Assembly: GCA_016462445.1 (NCBI GenBank)
Contig: JAEMTE010000008.1
Location: forward strand, 1-40,299
Direction: 5' to 3'
DNA: 40,299 bases
Source of the DNA: Candidatus Nanopelagicus sp.
GTDB taxonomy: Bacteria; Actinomycetota; Actinomycetes; Nanopelagicales; Nanopelagicaceae
The notes below the pieces were generated by a model. That model saw only the letters and a program-made list of their open reading frames with translations, made no database searches and was not told the DNA's origin. Each line of letters begins with the position of its first letter. The first letter of the stretch is position 1. This document shows positions 16,986 through 25,324 of the stretch, piece by piece. Both the position numbers and the translations under genes were made by a program.

Positions 16986-17607
16986 GTCGATAAACTACCT
17001 TACTAGCCTCATTAATTGCAGTGCGGAAAGCTAAAACATTTTTGCCAACCCCACTAACACCATCTTTAGTAAGCGGGCCACCGAGGCCAACTAAATCAGC
17101 ACCAGCCTCAAACCACTTTGGTATTGACTCCAAGGTAATGCCTGCAGTTGGGCACCAGTAATTGTTTGGAAATGGCTCCCGAATCATCTTTAAATGAGCT
17201 GGACCTAAAATTGCCGCCGGGAATAATTTTAAGATATCAGCGCCACACTCCTCAGCAATTGCGACCTCAGTTGGGGTAGAGACACCTGGCATAGAGACCA
17301 ATTTTAATTTCTTAGTTGCAGCAATTACATCCTCATTTGTATCAGGTGAGACGATAAAACTTACTCCAATATCCTCTACTTTTTTCACATCTTTAACGGT
17401 TCTAACTGTGCCAGCACCAACTAATAAATCCTTATTCTTTAATAGCCGCTCGATTATCTTAAGTGCACCCGGTGTTGTAAGAGTTATCTCAATTACCTTA
17501 ACCCCAGCCTCTACCAATGCATCAGCCATCATTTGGCCTTCACTTTGCGAATTAGATCTAACCAAGGTCATCATCTTTTGCGAAAGTAACTGATCGATGG
17601 TCTTCAC
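16969..17607 (-). CDS. 2-keto-3-deoxy-6-phospho-sugar-acid aldolase (KDPG/KDPGal type)
   Basis: Class I aldolase of 212 residues. It splits a 2-keto-3-deoxy-6-phospho-aldonate into pyruvate and glyceraldehyde-3-phosphate. Schiff-base Lys127 is in ILKLFPA, catalytic Glu40 in IEITLTTPGA, and the GAGTV phosphate/carboxylate segment is near 64-68. Length is normal. The start is GTG and overlaps the TAG stop of the KDG kinase by one base (TAGTG). With the kinase it forms the lower part of an Entner-Doudoroff or De Ley-Doudoroff route. KDPG and KDPGal cannot be told apart here. Confidence 0.92.
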   Translation of the reverse strand: MKTIDQLLSQKMMTLVRSNSQSEGQMMADALVEAGVKVIEITLTTPGALKIIERLLKNKDLLVGAGTVRTVKDVKKVEDIGVSFIVSPDTNEDVIAATKKLKLVSMPGVSTPTEVAIAEECGADILKLFPAAILGPAHLKMIREPFPNNYWCPTAGITLESIPKWFEAGADLVGLGGPLTKDGVSGVGKNVLAFRTAINEASKVVYRHEISQ

Positions 17608-18557
17608 TAATTACTCCTTATCTTTTGCGAAATATCTTTATCAACTACACCAGCAGAGCCAGTTGGTATGCCGGTCCAATCCCCAAACATACTTGCAACT
17701 AAGGCTCCACAGATACTGCCCTGTTTTAATGCATCAAGTGCACTCATGCCACTTAGTAGACCAGCAATTGTTCCGCCAGTAAAGGCATCCCCTGAGCCAA
17801 CTGGATCCACTGCAACAACCTTTGGCGGGGTTATTTCGCCATACTCACCTTCAATTGCATATCTCATCATCTGATCACCCTTAGTCATAACAGCAATAGC
17901 GCACCCTCGTTGATTTGCTTCAATTAGTAATTTCTTAGGATCCCCATTGCCAAATACCACCTGATACTCATCCTCACCACCTATTAACAACTCAATATTT
18001 TCAGCTAAAGGTTGCAGTGTTTTCTTAGCATCGGCCTCACTCCATAACTTACGGCGTAGATTTAAATCAAAGCTAGATTTAACTCCTAAAGATGCCGCTT
18101 TAGTTAATGCATGTTTAACTGTTGCTGCACCACTTTGCGAAATAGCACAGGTAATACCGGTGGTGTGAAGCCAACGAGCCGATGATATATAGGAATCTAA
18201 AATATCTGCCGGCTCAATAGTAGAAGCAGCAGAACCTTTTCTTAAATAACTAATCTCAACCGGCGCTGTTTTACCTGGGTTTCGCACCATAGCTGCGGTA
18301 AATGAGTTAACCCGTTTAGCAAGTGAAATATCAACACCTTCAGCTGCAATATCTGCCAACATAACTGAACCTAATTGATCATTGCCAAATCTTGAAAAGT
18401 AGGCAGATTTAAGACCAAGGCGTGAGAGTGTCACCGCCACATTAACCTCTGCCCCAGCTGTTACTCGCTCAAACTTTTTTGCACTCATTACCGAGTCGGT
18501 ATCACTTGAGATAAAAACCGATAACGCTTCACCAAAGGTGAAAAGATCAGTTTTCAA
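17607..18557 (-). CDS. kdgK: 2-keto-3-deoxygluconate kinase, PfkB family
   Basis: Sugar kinase of 316 residues. The PfkB signature DPVGSGDAFTGG starts at Asp251, with catalytic Asp257. The segment FDLNLRRKLW (163-172) is typical of KDG kinases, as is GAEVNVA near 35-41. It phosphorylates 2-keto-3-deoxy-aldonate at the terminal carbon, feeding the aldolase encoded next. The start is TTG, directly after the stop of the lactonase gene; no other start fits the conserved N-terminus. It stands in the order lactonase, kinase, aldolase, SDR, SDR. Confidence 0.9.
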   Translation of the reverse strand: MKTDLFTFGEALSVFISSDTDSVMSAKKFERVTAGAEVNVAVTLSRLGLKSAYFSRFGNDQLGSVMLADIAAEGVDISLAKRVNSFTAAMVRNPGKTAPVEISYLRKGSAASTIEPADILDSYISSARWLHTTGITCAISQSGAATVKHALTKAASLGVKSSFDLNLRRKLWSEADAKKTLQPLAENIELLIGGEDEYQVVFGNGDPKKLLIEANQRGCAIAVMTKGDQMMRYAIEGEYGEITPPKVVAVDPVGSGDAFTGGTIAGLLSGMSALDALKQGSICGALVASMFGDWTGIPTGSAGVVDKDISQKIRSN

Positions 18558-19451
18558 TTAAGCACCAAATAGATTTGTTTTTTTACCCACTACTCCAGGA
18601 TTAGCGATAAAAATGTATCCAGCCTGCGGATATAGATTTAAATCCATCTCCTCCCCAGGATTGCCAACTGCGGTAGTGATAATTAATTGATCAAGCTTTT
18701 CACCTGCAAAACAACAGGAGGTTACCTTTTGAACCGGTAATTTGATCTCAGCAATTTGTTTACCAGTTTTTCCATCAAAGCCGCGAACAGATGAACCCAT
18801 CCAAAATGCTACCCATAAATTATCCTCACTATCAGAACACATCCCATCGGGATATCCCATGCCATCTGCGATCTTGATAAATGGGCGGCGGTTACTTACT
18901 GCGCCATTGTCATAATCAAATAAATCAACTCTCATTGATAAAGTATCGATGTAATACATCTTGGTTTTATCAACCGACCAATCCATACCATTTGAAATTC
19001 CTACTTCACCAAAGAGGCGCTCTAGCTTTTTACCATCCTTACTTAATCGGTAGAAAGCACCCTCATTACTTTGATTTTCATAAGCCATTGACCCTAGAAA
19101 TAGGGCGCCATCTGGTGAAACTTTGGCATCATTCCAGCGTAGGATATTTTTATCTTTAAATCCATCAGCCTCTTCCCTTGATGACATCTTATGAAGGGTG
19201 CCATCTTTATCTCTTAAAACTGGACCATTAGCAGTTCCTAAAATATCACCACCTGTTGTGCGTGGAATTTGAAAACCAACTGGTTCACTTGTTTGATACT
19301 CACCATTAGCGCCAGATTTTAAATCTTTCCACCTAATCGCCTGTCCATAAATATCACACCATTGAACATGATTATTTTTCTCACCCGTAGCTGTTGGGCC
19401 CTCACCTAATTGATTGCGCCTTGAATCAAATACTTCAACTGCAATCGACAT
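18558..19451 (-). CDS. SMP-30/gluconolactonase-family sugar lactonase
   Basis: Six-bladed propeller enzyme of 297 residues. The four metal ligands of the family are visible: Glu17 (LGEGP), Asn107 (RWNDAK), Asn154 (ISNG) and Asp202 (YPDGM). It hydrolyses an aldonolactone to the aldonic acid; no signal peptide, so it acts in the cytoplasm. It lies between the CUT1 permeases and the KDG kinase, which fits an oxidative sugar route with SDR, lactonase, dehydratase, kinase and aldolase. The dehydratase for this route may be the enolase-family enzyme at 10440-11531 (inference). Confidence 0.9.
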   Translation of the reverse strand: MSIAVEVFDSRRNQLGEGPTATGEKNNHVQWCDIYGQAIRWKDLKSGANGEYQTSEPVGFQIPRTTGGDILGTANGPVLRDKDGTLHKMSSREEADGFKDKNILRWNDAKVSPDGALFLGSMAYENQSNEGAFYRLSKDGKKLERLFGEVGISNGMDWSVDKTKMYYIDTLSMRVDLFDYDNGAVSNRRPFIKIADGMGYPDGMCSDSEDNLWVAFWMGSSVRGFDGKTGKQIAEIKLPVQKVTSCCFAGEKLDQLIITTAVGNPGEEMDLNLYPQAGYIFIANPGVVGKKTNLFGA

Positions 19452-19454
19452 TTG

Positions 19455-20372
19455 TTAACCCTTTAGGGAACCAGAGAGTAATCCTCGTAGGAAGTAGCGA
19501 CCTAGGAAGATATAAACAATTAAGGTAGGGAGTGAAACAATTAATGAAGCAGTCATATTTACACCATAGTAAACCTGGTTTGTGGAGCCGGTAATAAAGT
19601 TAAGTGCGGTTGTGGCAACAGCTAGCTTTGGTGATCCACCAGTTAAAAAGATGGCAAAGAGGAAATCATTCCAAGCTGAGGTAAATTGCCAAATTAATAC
19701 CACCACAAAAGCTGGAATTGAAAGTGGCAGGATAATTGAGCGATAGATTCGCACCATAGAAGCTTTATCTACTCGACCTGCCTCAATTAACTCATTTGGA
19801 ATCGCTTCATAGTAATTGCGGAAAATTAAGGTACAAATCGGAATACCGTAAATTATATGTGCTAACACCAACACATAGATAGATTTATTTATCTCTAAGG
19901 TAGTAGCAATTCTTACCAGCGGAATCATAATTGCTTGATATGGAATAAACATTCCAAATAAGAATAGGGTGAAGATGAAGTTTGAGCCCTTAAATTTCCA
20001 TTTAGCAAATACATAACCATTTATCGAACCAATAATTGCGGAGATAATCGCGGATTGGATTACAAAGAATAAAGTTCTACTCATTGAATCTGAAATAGAT
20101 TGCGGGAAGTAATCAGTTCCACTCCAAGCTACAGACCAGGCTGAGAAATCTAATTTTTCTGGTAATTTAAATGCATTAACTAGATAAACATTCTTAACGC
20201 CTTTAAGTGAGTTAATTACCATTACATAAATTGGCATAACTACTAAGAACCAGATAAATATCAATGAGATATAGCGGAAAATCAGCCAGAAACGTTCTGT
20301 ACCAGTTAACTTGCGCTTTTTATTACGCACATTATGTTTTGCGGTAATTAAATCAACTATGTCCTTACTCAT
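19455..20372 (-). CDS. Sugar ABC transporter permease (CUT1, MalG type)
   Basis: Membrane protein of 305 residues with six predicted spans. The EAA loop reads NELIEAGRVDKASMVRIYRS near 213-232, the ATPase contact of MalG-type subunits. It forms a heterodimer with the preceding MalF-type gene, which it abuts with a one-base overlap. The N-terminal 27 residues are basic and cytoplasmic. There is no ATPase gene in the operon, so a shared MsiK/MalK-like ATPase encoded elsewhere is presumably used, as known for many actinobacterial CUT1 systems. Confidence 0.93.
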   Translation of the reverse strand: MSKDIVDLITAKHNVRNKKRKLTGTERFWLIFRYISLIFIWFLVVMPIYVMVINSLKGVKNVYLVNAFKLPEKLDFSAWSVAWSGTDYFPQSISDSMSRTLFFVIQSAIISAIIGSINGYVFAKWKFKGSNFIFTLFLFGMFIPYQAIMIPLVRIATTLEINKSIYVLVLAHIIYGIPICTLIFRNYYEAIPNELIEAGRVDKASMVRIYRSIILPLSIPAFVVVLIWQFTSAWNDFLFAIFLTGGSPKLAVATTALNFITGSTNQVYYGVNMTASLIVSLPTLIVYIFLGRYFLRGLLSGSLKG

Positions 20373-21292
20373 TAGCGGTACGCCTGCTGTTTGTTGTTAT
20401 AGCGAAGGTATGGCACAACCACAATTGCAATCATCAGCAACAACACAATCGCAATGGCTGTTCCTTTGGCGTAATTACGTGAATCAAAGGTTGCTTCCCA
20501 CATGTAAACGGCAACCACTTGCGTAATATATGACTTGCCATTAATACCGATAATCAAGTCAAAAGCTTTCATGGAGATATGACCTAAAATAATTAAAATT
20601 GTAAGTATTGTTGGAGTTAGCTGTGGGAAAAGTACATGTCGATAGATCTGAGATTCACTAGCACCATCAACACGGGCTGCTTCGCGCAAATCATCTGGAA
20701 TGCCCCGAAAACCAGCTAAGAAAAGTGCCAATACATAACCAGATGTCTGCCAGATGGCTGGTAATGCCATCGCATACATCGCACCTTTTTCACCTACATA
20801 CCAATCATTTTGTAAGAAGCCCAAGCCGATTTTTTGCAATGCCAGGTTTAGTCCACCTGCCTCTTCATCTCGAGCTGAGTTAAGTATCCAGTTAAACACT
20901 GTTCCCATTGCGATAAATGAGATCGCCATCGGATATAAATAGAAGGAGCGGAAGAAGCCCTCGCCTTTAATTCCTTTTTCAAGTAAGAGCGCCATAATAA
21001 AACCTGTTATCAAGGCGCCAATTATAAATACCACTGTAAATTTGACGAGATTTAAAAGGGAGTGCGTAAAGCGCTCATCAACAATTAAATCGGTATAGTT
21101 TTTTAAACCAACATACTCAATGGCTTTTTTAGAGCCAGAGTTTTGATTTGTCAGCGAAACATTCACGGACCAGATAATTAAGCCATAAACGAAAATTACT
21201 ACGGTAATAATTGAGGGTAATACAAAAAGTAATCCGCCGATGCGGGAGCTAAGTGGGCGACTATTTTTGACTGATTTACTCACGCAACCCAT
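20372..21292 (-). CDS. Sugar ABC transporter permease (CUT1, MalF type)
   Basis: Membrane protein of 306 residues with about six spans and an EAA loop DDLREAARVDGASESQIYRH near 207-226. It is the partner of the MalG-type permease. The listed ATG is at 21292, but a GTG three codons in (21283) has a better SD (gagggg, 9 nt upstream) and may be the real start. An insertion with charged residues (NSARDEEAGG, near 138-147) lies in a periplasmic loop. The gene follows the binding protein after a long hairpin. Confidence 0.92.
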   Translation of the reverse strand: MGCVSKSVKNSRPLSSRIGGLLFVLPSIITVVIFVYGLIIWSVNVSLTNQNSGSKKAIEYVGLKNYTDLIVDERFTHSLLNLVKFTVVFIIGALITGFIMALLLEKGIKGEGFFRSFYLYPMAISFIAMGTVFNWILNSARDEEAGGLNLALQKIGLGFLQNDWYVGEKGAMYAMALPAIWQTSGYVLALFLAGFRGIPDDLREAARVDGASESQIYRHVLFPQLTPTILTILIILGHISMKAFDLIIGINGKSYITQVVAVYMWEATFDSRNYAKGTAIAIVLLLMIAIVVVPYLRYNNKQQAYR

Positions 21293-21347
21293 CCCCTCAT
21301 CTATATTCCTTTGTGATGGAGCCTAGCGATCTGATATCTAAATAGAA

Positions 21348-21383
21348 AACTTTGGTGGGCAATTTTACTTGCCCACCAAAGTT
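21348..21383 (-). terminator. Perfect intercistronic hairpin after the CUT1 binding-protein gene
   Basis: Arms 21348-21362 and 21369-21383 are perfectly complementary over 15 bp with a 6-nt loop. It lies 20 nt after the stop codon of the binding-protein gene and 56 nt before the MalF-type permease. On the minus strand it is followed by a modest T-rich stretch (ttctattt). It probably terminates part of the transcripts or protects the binding-protein mRNA, giving more binding protein than permease. Confidence 0.8.
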
Positions 21384-21403
21384 CTTGTCCTACTTTGTTG
21401 CTA

Positions 21404-22678
21404 TTAAGCCTTGCCTGCTTCGTAAGCTGCAGCAAGATCCTTAGCAAATCCGGCGTTATCTTTAAATCCGCCTGAGAAATACTTACCAACAGCAGCACTG
21501 TATGCAGCCATGTGGGCATTATTTCCATTTACGCCGTGGACAGTTGAACCGACTAAGCGATCCTTTGACCAATCAGCAGAAGCAGATTTTAGATAATCAT
21601 CGTATAGGGCTAGATCAGCATCGGTACGAGCTGAAATAGATCCCTTCTTTGGATTAAATGCATCCTGTCCAGCTTGTGATCCACAAACCTTCAACCATGC
21701 AATTGCAGCGTTGCGGTGTGGTGCACCAACTGGAAGTGTGAATGAATCTGATAGCCATTGGTAAATACCAACAGTTCCTGGAGCTGCTGCGAATGTGTAG
21801 TCAGTTCCAAGCTTTAGACCATCTGATTGCCACTGTGCTGAAGCCCAGTCACCCATGATAAAGAATCCAGCTTTACCGGAAGTTACTAACTTTCCAGCAT
21901 CTGGCCAATCAAGGTTTCCTGCTCCCTTATTTCCATAAGAAAGTGCTTTCTGGAAGTTCTTAATACCGGCAGCAACTTCTGGACCTGTCCATGAAGTTGA
22001 TCCGTTATATAGACCTTCGAACTTATCTGCGCCCATTGATGCAAGAAGCATCCAGTCAAGAAGGTGAGCAATCGCCCAGTCTCCCTTTCCTGCAAGAGCT
22101 AGACCAGTTACGCCAGCCTTCTTAAACTTCTCAAGATCTGCAAAGAATTCATCAAGTGTTGCAGGTGCCATGGTGACGCCAGCTTTTGTTGCAGTTGCTG
22201 GATTCCACCATAGAACGTTGGCACGGTGAATGTTTACAGGTACTGAGTAAATCTTTCCGTCAACTGTAAGTGTCTTGATTAGATCTGCTGGGAAAATCTT
22301 GTCCCATCCTTCAGATGCGTACAAAGAAGTTAAATCTTCTAGTTGTCCGCCTCTTACATAACCATCAAGCTCCATACCAGCGTGTGCTTGGAATGAATCA
22401 GGTGGCTCGTTAGCATCTAAACGGCTTTGTAGTACAGCCTTAGCGTTAACACCAGCACCACCAGCAACAGCAGCGTTAATAAACTCTGTCTCTGGGTTTT
22501 GTCCTGTGTAAACATCAATCATTCCCTGTAGGCCAGCAGCTTCGCCACCAGATGCCCACCAGGTAAATATTTCAAACTCTTTGTCTGTGTTCGCTGAATC
22601 AGAACCTGATGAACAGCCAGTCACCGCAAGGGCAATAGCTGCTGCAGCTGCAACAAGACGAAATGAACTTTTATGCAT
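21404..22678 (-). CDS. Sugar ABC transporter substrate-binding lipoprotein (CUT1)
   Basis: Extracytoplasmic solute-binding protein of 424 residues. The N-terminus is a lipoprotein signal with lipobox AVTGC and Cys22, followed by an Ser/Gly/Asp linker. The mature part has the class features IFTWWASGGEAAGL, a long central DWASAQW segment and aromatic residues suited to oligo- or monosaccharides. It resembles glucose/mannose-type CUT1 binding proteins by its FxWWxSGGE start and its GDWA segment, but the sugar is unproven. First gene of the operon running down to the SDR pair. SD ggag precedes the ATG. Codon choice suggests high expression. Confidence 0.92.
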   Translation of the reverse strand: MHKSSFRLVAAAAAIALAVTGCSSGSDSANTDKEFEIFTWWASGGEAAGLQGMIDVYTGQNPETEFINAAVAGGAGVNAKAVLQSRLDANEPPDSFQAHAGMELDGYVRGGQLEDLTSLYASEGWDKIFPADLIKTLTVDGKIYSVPVNIHRANVLWWNPATATKAGVTMAPATLDEFFADLEKFKKAGVTGLALAGKGDWAIAHLLDWMLLASMGADKFEGLYNGSTSWTGPEVAAGIKNFQKALSYGNKGAGNLDWPDAGKLVTSGKAGFFIMGDWASAQWQSDGLKLGTDYTFAAAPGTVGIYQWLSDSFTLPVGAPHRNAAIAWLKVCGSQAGQDAFNPKKGSISARTDADLALYDDYLKSASADWSKDRLVGSTVHGVNGNNAHMAAYSAAVGKYFSGGFKDNAGFAKDLAAAYEAGKA

Positions 22679-22694
22679 TCATTTCTCCATTTCT

Positions 22695-22729
22695 ACTTAT
22701 ATATAAGTGGTACAACGAGGATCGTCGAA
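22695..22729 (-). promoter_or_regulatory. Promoter of the CUT1 operon with a palindrome over the -10 box
   Basis: On the minus strand, -35-like TTCGAC (22724-22729) and -10-like TATATA (22700-22705) are 18 nt apart. The -10 is embedded in a perfect 14-bp palindrome, ACTTATATATAAGT (22695-22708), which could be an operator or only an AT-rich coincidence. The ATG follows at 22678 after an SD. Confidence 0.5.
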
Positions 22730-22880
22730 CCTGTTGGTATCCTTGCTACTCACCCCTTCATAGTCAATTAACGCAGGCGTATTTGTTGATAAAATTTCTC
22801 ACTTTACCTAAACGTTATAAAACTTTATGTGGATATCTCAAGTAGTGGTTAAGGGTCTATGCCACCTGATTTATAGCCCC

Positions 22881-22886
22881 TAATCT
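22881..22886 (+). promoter_or_regulatory. -10 box for a leaderless RraA-like gene
   Basis: TAATCT (TANNNT type) ends 7 nt before the GTG at 22894, and no convincing SD is present. This is the layout of leaderless transcripts, common in actinobacteria. The rest of the 215-nt divergent gap (22679-22893) holds an imperfect inverted repeat around AACGTT (near 22812-22830) that may be an operator. Confidence 0.5.
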
Positions 22887-22893
22887 TTAGGGT

Positions 22894-23565
22894 GTGAGCG
22901 GTAAAAAATATGATTTAAAGCGATTATCAACAATTTTCACCGCTGCCCTGACATCTGATTGTTTAGATCATATGCAGTTACGCAATCAAGTTTTAAAATC
23001 TGATATTCAAATGATCTCAGGTGATGGCGTAATGATGGGTTACGCATTTCCGGTAAGAGTTGAAGCGGTTTTTAAAGCACCAGAGGTGCCATATGTTGGA
23101 TTACTTAAAGCATTAGATGCAGTTGGGCGTGATCAAGTTTATGTAACACCATCTAATCGAAATAATGGCGGCGGCCACCCAGCAGCTTTTTGGGGTGAGT
23201 TACTTTCAACCGCCTGTAAACATAAAGGTGTAGCAGGTGCGCTAACAGATGGACCGGTTAGAGATACCACACGTATGCGCGCTCTAGGTTTTAAAGTATT
23301 TGGAGTTGAGACCTCTCCCCTTGATATTAATTCGCGGTATGAGGTGATCGAACATAATGTTTCTTGCGTAATTGATGGGGTAACAATTAATCCAGGGGAT
23401 TTAATTGTTGGCGATATTGATGGCGTGGTTGTAATTCCAGTTGCGGCAATCGATGAGGTAATAGCAAGAGTTGAAGAGAAAAACTCTGGGGAGAACCTAT
23501 TTAGAAATGCAGTAAGAGATGGCATGGCACCTAGTGAGGCCTTTGCTAAGTTTGGTGTCTTATGA
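22894..23565 (+). CDS. RraA-like / 4-hydroxy-4-methyl-2-oxoglutarate aldolase-family protein
   Basis: Protein of 223 residues with the RraA-like fold. Visible motifs are WGELLSTACKHKG (100-112), the GVAGALTDGPVRD stretch with Arg123 and Asp124 (substrate and metal site in HMG aldolases), and VGDIDGVVVIP near 172-182. Family members are class II pyruvate aldolases/decarboxylases; E. coli RraA inhibits RNase E. The catalytic Arg-Asp pair is kept, so an aldolase or decarboxylase is more likely than a regulator. It starts the operon and overlaps the hexulose-phosphate-synthase-like gene by ATGA. In other organisms these two domains occur fused in one protein. Substrate unknown. Confidence 0.83.
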   Translation: MSGKKYDLKRLSTIFTAALTSDCLDHMQLRNQVLKSDIQMISGDGVMMGYAFPVRVEAVFKAPEVPYVGLLKALDAVGRDQVYVTPSNRNNGGGHPAAFWGELLSTACKHKGVAGALTDGPVRDTTRMRALGFKVFGVETSPLDINSRYEVIEHNVSCVIDGVTINPGDLIVGDIDGVVVIPVAAIDEVIARVEEKNSGENLFRNAVRDGMAPSEAFAKFGVL

Positions 23566-24275
23566 AACCAATTGTTCAAGTATCTCTAGATTTAATCGAT
23601 ATCAAAGAGGCAATGGAGATGGCGCACACCGCTATGCGAGCCGGTGTTGATTGGCTTGAAGCTGGTACACCTTTTATATTGGCTGAAGGTTTACATGGCG
23701 TGCGAGCGCTGCGTAGAGAGTTTCCAAATACACCAGTTGTTGCAGATTTAAAAACTATGGATGGTGGATATTTAGAGGCAGAAATGATGGCAAAGGCTGG
23801 TGCTACTCATGTTGTAGTAATGGCAAGGGCGCACCCTGAAACAATTAAGGTTGTTGTGCAAGCTGGTAAGGATTACGGAATTACTGTTATGGGAGATAAC
23901 TTAGGTTGTGAAGATATGGTTGCAGGTGCTCGTCTTCTAGAAGATCTAGGTTGTAGCATGGTGATTCACCATATTGGTTATGACGAGCGACGCGGCATTG
24001 CAGCAAGTGGTAAGAAGGCGCCTAATCCACTTGATCAATTAAAAGCTGTTGTCGATGCAGTTGGTGTTCCAGTCCAAGCAGTTGGTGGTTTATCTCTGGA
24101 GCAAGCAATTGCCTCTCCTTCTTATGGCGCACCTCTTGTTGTAATTGGTGCCCCACTTGCAATTGATGCCGACTCTTTTTCAAGAGGTGCCGGTGATGTT
24201 GAAGAGGTGCTTCGTAAGATTTGTGAAAAGGTTCATGCATATGGCGATGTTGCTATTACTCCAAGAGTTAAATAA
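23562..24275 (+). CDS. Hexulose-6-phosphate synthase / KGPDC-family protein
   Basis: TIM-barrel protein of 237 residues from the orotidine-phosphate-decarboxylase superfamily. The family triad DxKxxD is present (Asp62, Lys64, Asp67 in ADLKTMDGG), with Glu33 in the WLEAGTP strand. The N-terminal pattern LEAGTPFILAEGLHGVRALR resembles the synthase half of fused HPS-RraA proteins. Known reactions in the family are formaldehyde plus ribulose-5-phosphate condensation (HPS) and 3-keto-L-gulonate-6-phosphate decarboxylation. No phosphohexuloisomerase is in the window, so formaldehyde fixation is not supported by context. A related aldol or decarboxylation step on a sugar acid is more likely. Confidence 0.83.
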   Translation: MKPIVQVSLDLIDIKEAMEMAHTAMRAGVDWLEAGTPFILAEGLHGVRALRREFPNTPVVADLKTMDGGYLEAEMMAKAGATHVVVMARAHPETIKVVVQAGKDYGITVMGDNLGCEDMVAGARLLEDLGCSMVIHHIGYDERRGIAASGKKAPNPLDQLKAVVDAVGVPVQAVGGLSLEQAIASPSYGAPLVVIGAPLAIDADSFSRGAGDVEEVLRKICEKVHAYGDVAITPRVK

Positions 24276-24287
24276 GAATAGGCATAT

Positions 24288-25322
24288 ATGAAATCAATTG
24301 GCGTAGTTAATTTCTCATCAAAACCAGGCAGTGTTGAATTACAGGAGATTGAGCGAGCAATTGCAGGAGATGATGATGTGATTATGCAGGTTGAGGCGGT
24401 AAGTGTTTGTGGCTCAGATCTTCACCAATGGCATGGGACAAACTCCTGGCAGGTTAATTACCCAGTTGTTTTAGGACATGAGTTTTGTGGGGTAATTGCA
24501 GAGCTTGGTAAAAATGTTAAATCAGCAGGTAGGTGGCGGGAGGGTGATCGGGTTGTTACTGAGACCGCTGCAGTAATTGATCTTGATTCACCAATGAGTA
24601 GGGCTGGTAAGTACAACTTAGATCCAAACCGTAAAGGCTTTGGCTACGGTGTTAATGGCGGTATGACTAGATATGCCAAGGTTGCCTCTCGCTTACTTCA
24701 TAAGATTCCTGCCAATATTTCATTTGATTACGCTGCAATGACTGAGCCATGCGCAGTTGCCTATAGCGCAACTATTGCCCCCGGTTTAGTAAAACCAGGT
24801 GATCGAATTGTGGTTTATGGCCCTGGCCCTATTGGTGTGCTTGCAGTTGCAATGGCCCGTCTTGCCGGAGCTGAGGTGGCATTAGTTGGTTTAGAGAAGG
24901 ATCGCACCAGATTAGAGATTGCAAAAAGTTATGGCTGTGAGGTAATTATTGGTAGTGCAACTGATTGGGCAAAAAGTGTTGATGGACTTGGCGCTGATGG
25001 TGTGGTTGATGCCGCTGGTGTTAGTGCATCTTTAAAACAAGCACTTGAGGTAGTTCGCCCAGATGGTTGGATCTCAAAGGTTGGTTGGGGGCCGCAGCCA
25101 CTTGATTTTTCATTAGATCCACTAGTAGCAAAGAATGTAAGGCTGCAAGGAAGTTTTTCTCATAACTGGCCGATGTGGGAGCGAGTACTTAGATTATTAG
25201 AGAGTGGCAAGTTAGATTTAAAACCGGTCTTAGGTGGAGTATTTGCAATTAATGATTGGCATAACGCCTTTGAAAAGATGGCATCTGGTGAAATCTTAAA
25301 ATCAGTAATTAAGCCGGAGTGA
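24288..25322 (+). CDS. Zinc-type medium-chain alcohol/polyol dehydrogenase without structural-zinc cysteines
   Basis: MDR-family dehydrogenase of 344 residues. The catalytic zinc ligands are kept: Cys41 (VCGSD), His64/Glu65 (GHEF) and Glu153 (TEPCA). The NAD motif is GPGPIG (178-183). The lobe that normally carries four structural-zinc cysteines (about 96-112) has none, reading Ile, Asp, Met and Asp at or near those places, while the flanking RKGFGYGVNG is typical of sugar-alcohol and threonine dehydrogenases. It probably oxidises a secondary alcohol of a sugar or sugar acid. It follows the HPS-like gene by 12 nt and overlaps the SDR. Confidence 0.88.
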   Translation: MKSIGVVNFSSKPGSVELQEIERAIAGDDDVIMQVEAVSVCGSDLHQWHGTNSWQVNYPVVLGHEFCGVIAELGKNVKSAGRWREGDRVVTETAAVIDLDSPMSRAGKYNLDPNRKGFGYGVNGGMTRYAKVASRLLHKIPANISFDYAAMTEPCAVAYSATIAPGLVKPGDRIVVYGPGPIGVLAVAMARLAGAEVALVGLEKDRTRLEIAKSYGCEVIIGSATDWAKSVDGLGADGVVDAAGVSASLKQALEVVRPDGWISKVGWGPQPLDFSLDPLVAKNVRLQGSFSHNWPMWERVLRLLESGKLDLKPVLGGVFAINDWHNAFEKMASGEILKSVIKPE

Positions 25323-25324
25323 AG

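Noticed and set aside
16570-17034. 154-codon open frame on the plus strand
   Set aside because: Antisense to the second tandem SDR gene; composition is that of a complementary shadow frame.
23139-23579. 146-codon open frame on the minus strand
   Set aside because: Lies fully antisense to the RraA-like gene; Ser/Thr/Pro-rich composition is typical of a shadow frame and it has no SD.
23562-24275. Formaldehyde fixation by the HPS-like protein (RuMP pathway)
   Set aside because: No phosphohexuloisomerase or formaldehyde-producing enzyme is in the window; the gene context is sugar-acid oxidation.
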